Part shown: positions 14,696-15,806 of the stretch, in pieces
How the letters are laid out: every line of letters begins with the position of its first letter
Numbering within the stretch: the stretch's first letter is position 1
NCBI GenBank assembly: GCA_023665325.1
Contig: JAMPED010000035.1
Span: 1-15,806, forward strand
Length of the DNA stretch: 15,806 bases
From: Acetobacter sp.
GTDB lineage: Bacteria > Pseudomonadota > Alphaproteobacteria > RF32 > CAG-239
Direction of reading: 5' to 3'
Program-made: the position numbers and the translations under genes
Notes under the pieces: generated by a model
The model's input: only the letters and a program-made list of their open reading frames with translations
The model's database searches: none
Told to the model about the DNA's origin: nothing

Positions 14696-14734
14696 AATAT
14701 CCCCCCACATTTAGTGTGGTTGGGATATTTTTTT
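14696..14734 (+). terminator. Intrinsic terminator after the 58-aa gene
   Basis: AATATCCC and CCACA (14696-14709) pair with TGTGG and GGGATATT (14715-14729) with a small internal bulge, loop TTTAG, followed by a T run to 14734. Confidence 0.9.
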
Positions 14735-14795
14735 ATATGGTTGTTTCGGCGTGGGGGATGTGTGTTGGCAATGAAGAGTGGGGATTGAGCCAATG

Positions 14796-14830
14796 AAAAA
14801 CCCCGGAGTACTGTTTGTAGTCGCGGGGTT
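14796..14830 (-). terminator. Intrinsic terminator of the minus-strand gene
   Basis: On the minus strand AACCCCG (14830-14824) pairs with CGGGGTT (14805-14799), with a partly paired inner stem, and ends in T5 (14800-14796). It lies 8 bp after the stop of the minus-strand gene. Confidence 0.8.
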
Positions 14831-14837
14831 TGGAGTT

Positions 14838-15386
14838 TTAGTAGTAGAGATTGGCAATGTTGATTGCCGGACGGATGCCGAAGCGTCCGTTGTTGTTGAA
14901 ATGGCTTTCAACGTGGCATCGACCTTTGGTGTAGTCGAGCGACATCATACCATTTTTCTCTCGTCCTACGAGATTGGATGAGAGATAATCGTAATTTTTC
15001 AGCGGTGTTCCACCGAGTTTTTTCAACAATCTGTTGAAAATGCCGGCGTTTTTGAATATGTAGCGGAGGACCTCAATGTCCAGGTTCTCAGCTTCGTATC
15101 CGGCAAACAGTACATTTTTATTGTATCTGTTTGCTTCTTCTTTGGTCAACGGTTCCTCAGGTGCCTTAAGGGCGAGGATGTAGTCGCCGATGGCAATACC
15201 CCAAGGGGTACGGTTTTTGCCGTCGGAAACGACATAAGAGATTAGACCGTCGGTGTAGACCACCGGATAGTTGTAACAGCGCTTGGTGAAAAAGCACTTG
15301 ATTGTTTCCCAGAACTTGTATGTTCTGATGATGGCGTTTTCGCCAGTCATTGATGAAGGCGATGCCGGAAATGCAACTTGTACCAT
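14838..15386 (-). CDS. 182-aa protein of unknown function with a GIRPA C-terminal motif
   Basis: 182 aa on the minus strand, from its own promoter at 15432-15460 to a terminator at 14796-14830. Visible features are WGIAIGDYILAL (~62-73), an acidic helix (EPLTKEEANRYNKN, ~78-91), LLKKLGGTPLKNYDYLSS (~120-137) and GRFGIRPAINIANL near the C-terminus. A terminal [FR]xxRPAxxI motif after a Tyr/Ser/Trp-rich stretch is seen in FISUMP/DUF6273-like proteins of C-type-lectin character. I offer that only as a weak resemblance. No signal peptide. The ATG at 15384 lacks a clear ribosome-binding site; Met13 is an alternative start. Its more GC-balanced codon use differs from the G/T-rich phage block. Confidence 0.65.
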   Translation of the reverse strand: MVQVAFPASPSSMTGENAIIRTYKFWETIKCFFTKRCYNYPVVYTDGLISYVVSDGKNRTPWGIAIGDYILALKAPEEPLTKEEANRYNKNVLFAGYEAENLDIEVLRYIFKNAGIFNRLLKKLGGTPLKNYDYLSSNLVGREKNGMMSLDYTKGRCHVESHFNNNGRFGIRPAINIANLYY

Positions 15387-15431
15387 AATGATGGATATAT
15401 TTTTAGGGTTAATAATATTTGAATTAAGGGA

Positions 15432-15460
15432 AGTGTAGCATAATTTTTTTATTATTGCAA
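15432..15460 (-). promoter_or_regulatory. Promoter of the minus-strand gene
   Basis: On the minus strand TTGCAA (15460-15455), 17-bp spacer, TACACT (15437-15432), 45 bp before the ATG. Confidence 0.78.
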
Positions 15461-15492
15461 GACAAAAATGACAAAAAGTGTGAAGGCGGGGA

Positions 15493-15806
15493 GATCCCTT
15501 GACTCAGGGTGCCGGAGCAGGGCACCCTGAGAGGGATGACAGGGAGGAGAGTATGGTTTTGTTTCTTTTAATATGTCATCGCTCTGAGCGTAGCGAAGTC
15601 AAGCGATCTGGTGAGAGTATAGATTGCCACGGCGACGTTGTCGCCTCGCAATGACGGGGAGCGGTGGGGAGAGGAGATCCCTTGACGAATGGCGTTGCCA
15701 TTCGAGGGATGACAAGGAAAAGAGAGAGGGATGACAGGGAGGAGAGTATGGTTTTGTTTCTTTTAATATGTCATCGCTCTGAGCGTAGCGAAGTCAAGCG
15801 ATCTGG
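15493..15806 (+). repeat. Second cluster of palindromic repeats, cut by the window edge
   Basis: Type A 15493-15541; inverted type C 15574-15609; type B 15621-15657 (core GGCGAC-GTT-GTCGCC); type A 15676-15713 (core GAATGGC-GTT-GCCATTC); a partial A right arm near 15727-15736; inverted type C 15769-15804. The same A-spacer-C module occurs as at 1565 and 2131. No gene is visible between the promoter at 15460 and the window end. Confidence 0.88.

Noticed and set aside
14838..15386. Diversity-generating retroelement target (lectin-like C-terminus)
   Set aside because: No template repeat, no reverse transcriptase and no adenine-biased variable region seen in the window.

Overview
The window looks like a bacterial chromosome segment holding the distal end of a podovirus-type (T7-like) prophage, followed by host genes. 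The host is probably an alphaproteobacterium of moderate to low GC. That placement is inference. It rests on the dense palindromic intergenic repeats (GATCCCTTGAC...GAGGGATGACA and GGATTGCCAC...CTCGCAATGACGG types), the tRNA-Glu sequence and the TTGCAA/TATAAT promoters. No taxonomic marker gene is present.

Layout. 1-2381: a 428-aa phage-like protein with a possible C-terminal RNase-type toxin domain, bracketed by palindromic repeats. Two copies of a ~175-bp structured element follow. Each copy has two hairpins carrying nearly the same 16-nt loop, then a T8 tract. 2382-12618: a tight same-strand block in T7 virion gene order. It has a tail nozzle (gp12-like) whose reading frame is split in two and carries an insertion with two PEGA-like repeats; a gp13-like GNAT-fold protein; a gp14-like small internal protein; a gp15-like 531-aa protein; and a 1446-aa gp16-like ejection protein ending in an HExxH metallopeptidase domain of the type found in phage polyvalent proteins. 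12619-15486: ordinary host-like units, each with its own promoter or terminator: an acidic membrane-anchored protein, tRNA-Glu(TTC), a small putative lipoprotein, a 58-aa membrane protein, and a 182-aa minus-strand protein. 15487-15806: another block of the palindromic repeats.

How it works together. The phage block encodes the DNA-exit end of a short-tailed virion: the nozzle plus the internal proteins ejected into the host cell. Overlaps (ATGGTTAG, ATGA) and short gaps suggest co-transcription. Portal, capsid, terminase and gp11-like genes should lie to the left of the window. No tail fibre or lysis gene follows the gp16-like gene; a host-type promoter starts 5 bp after its stop, so the prophage edge, or a decayed edge, lies near 12,620.

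The points most worth a second look are the duplicated hairpin element at 1395-1980, the covarying outer stem that unites three repeat types, the one-base frame break in the PEGA-bearing nozzle gene, palindromic repeats inside the coding start of the ejection protein, and the candidate nuclease and protease domains on ejected-type proteins.
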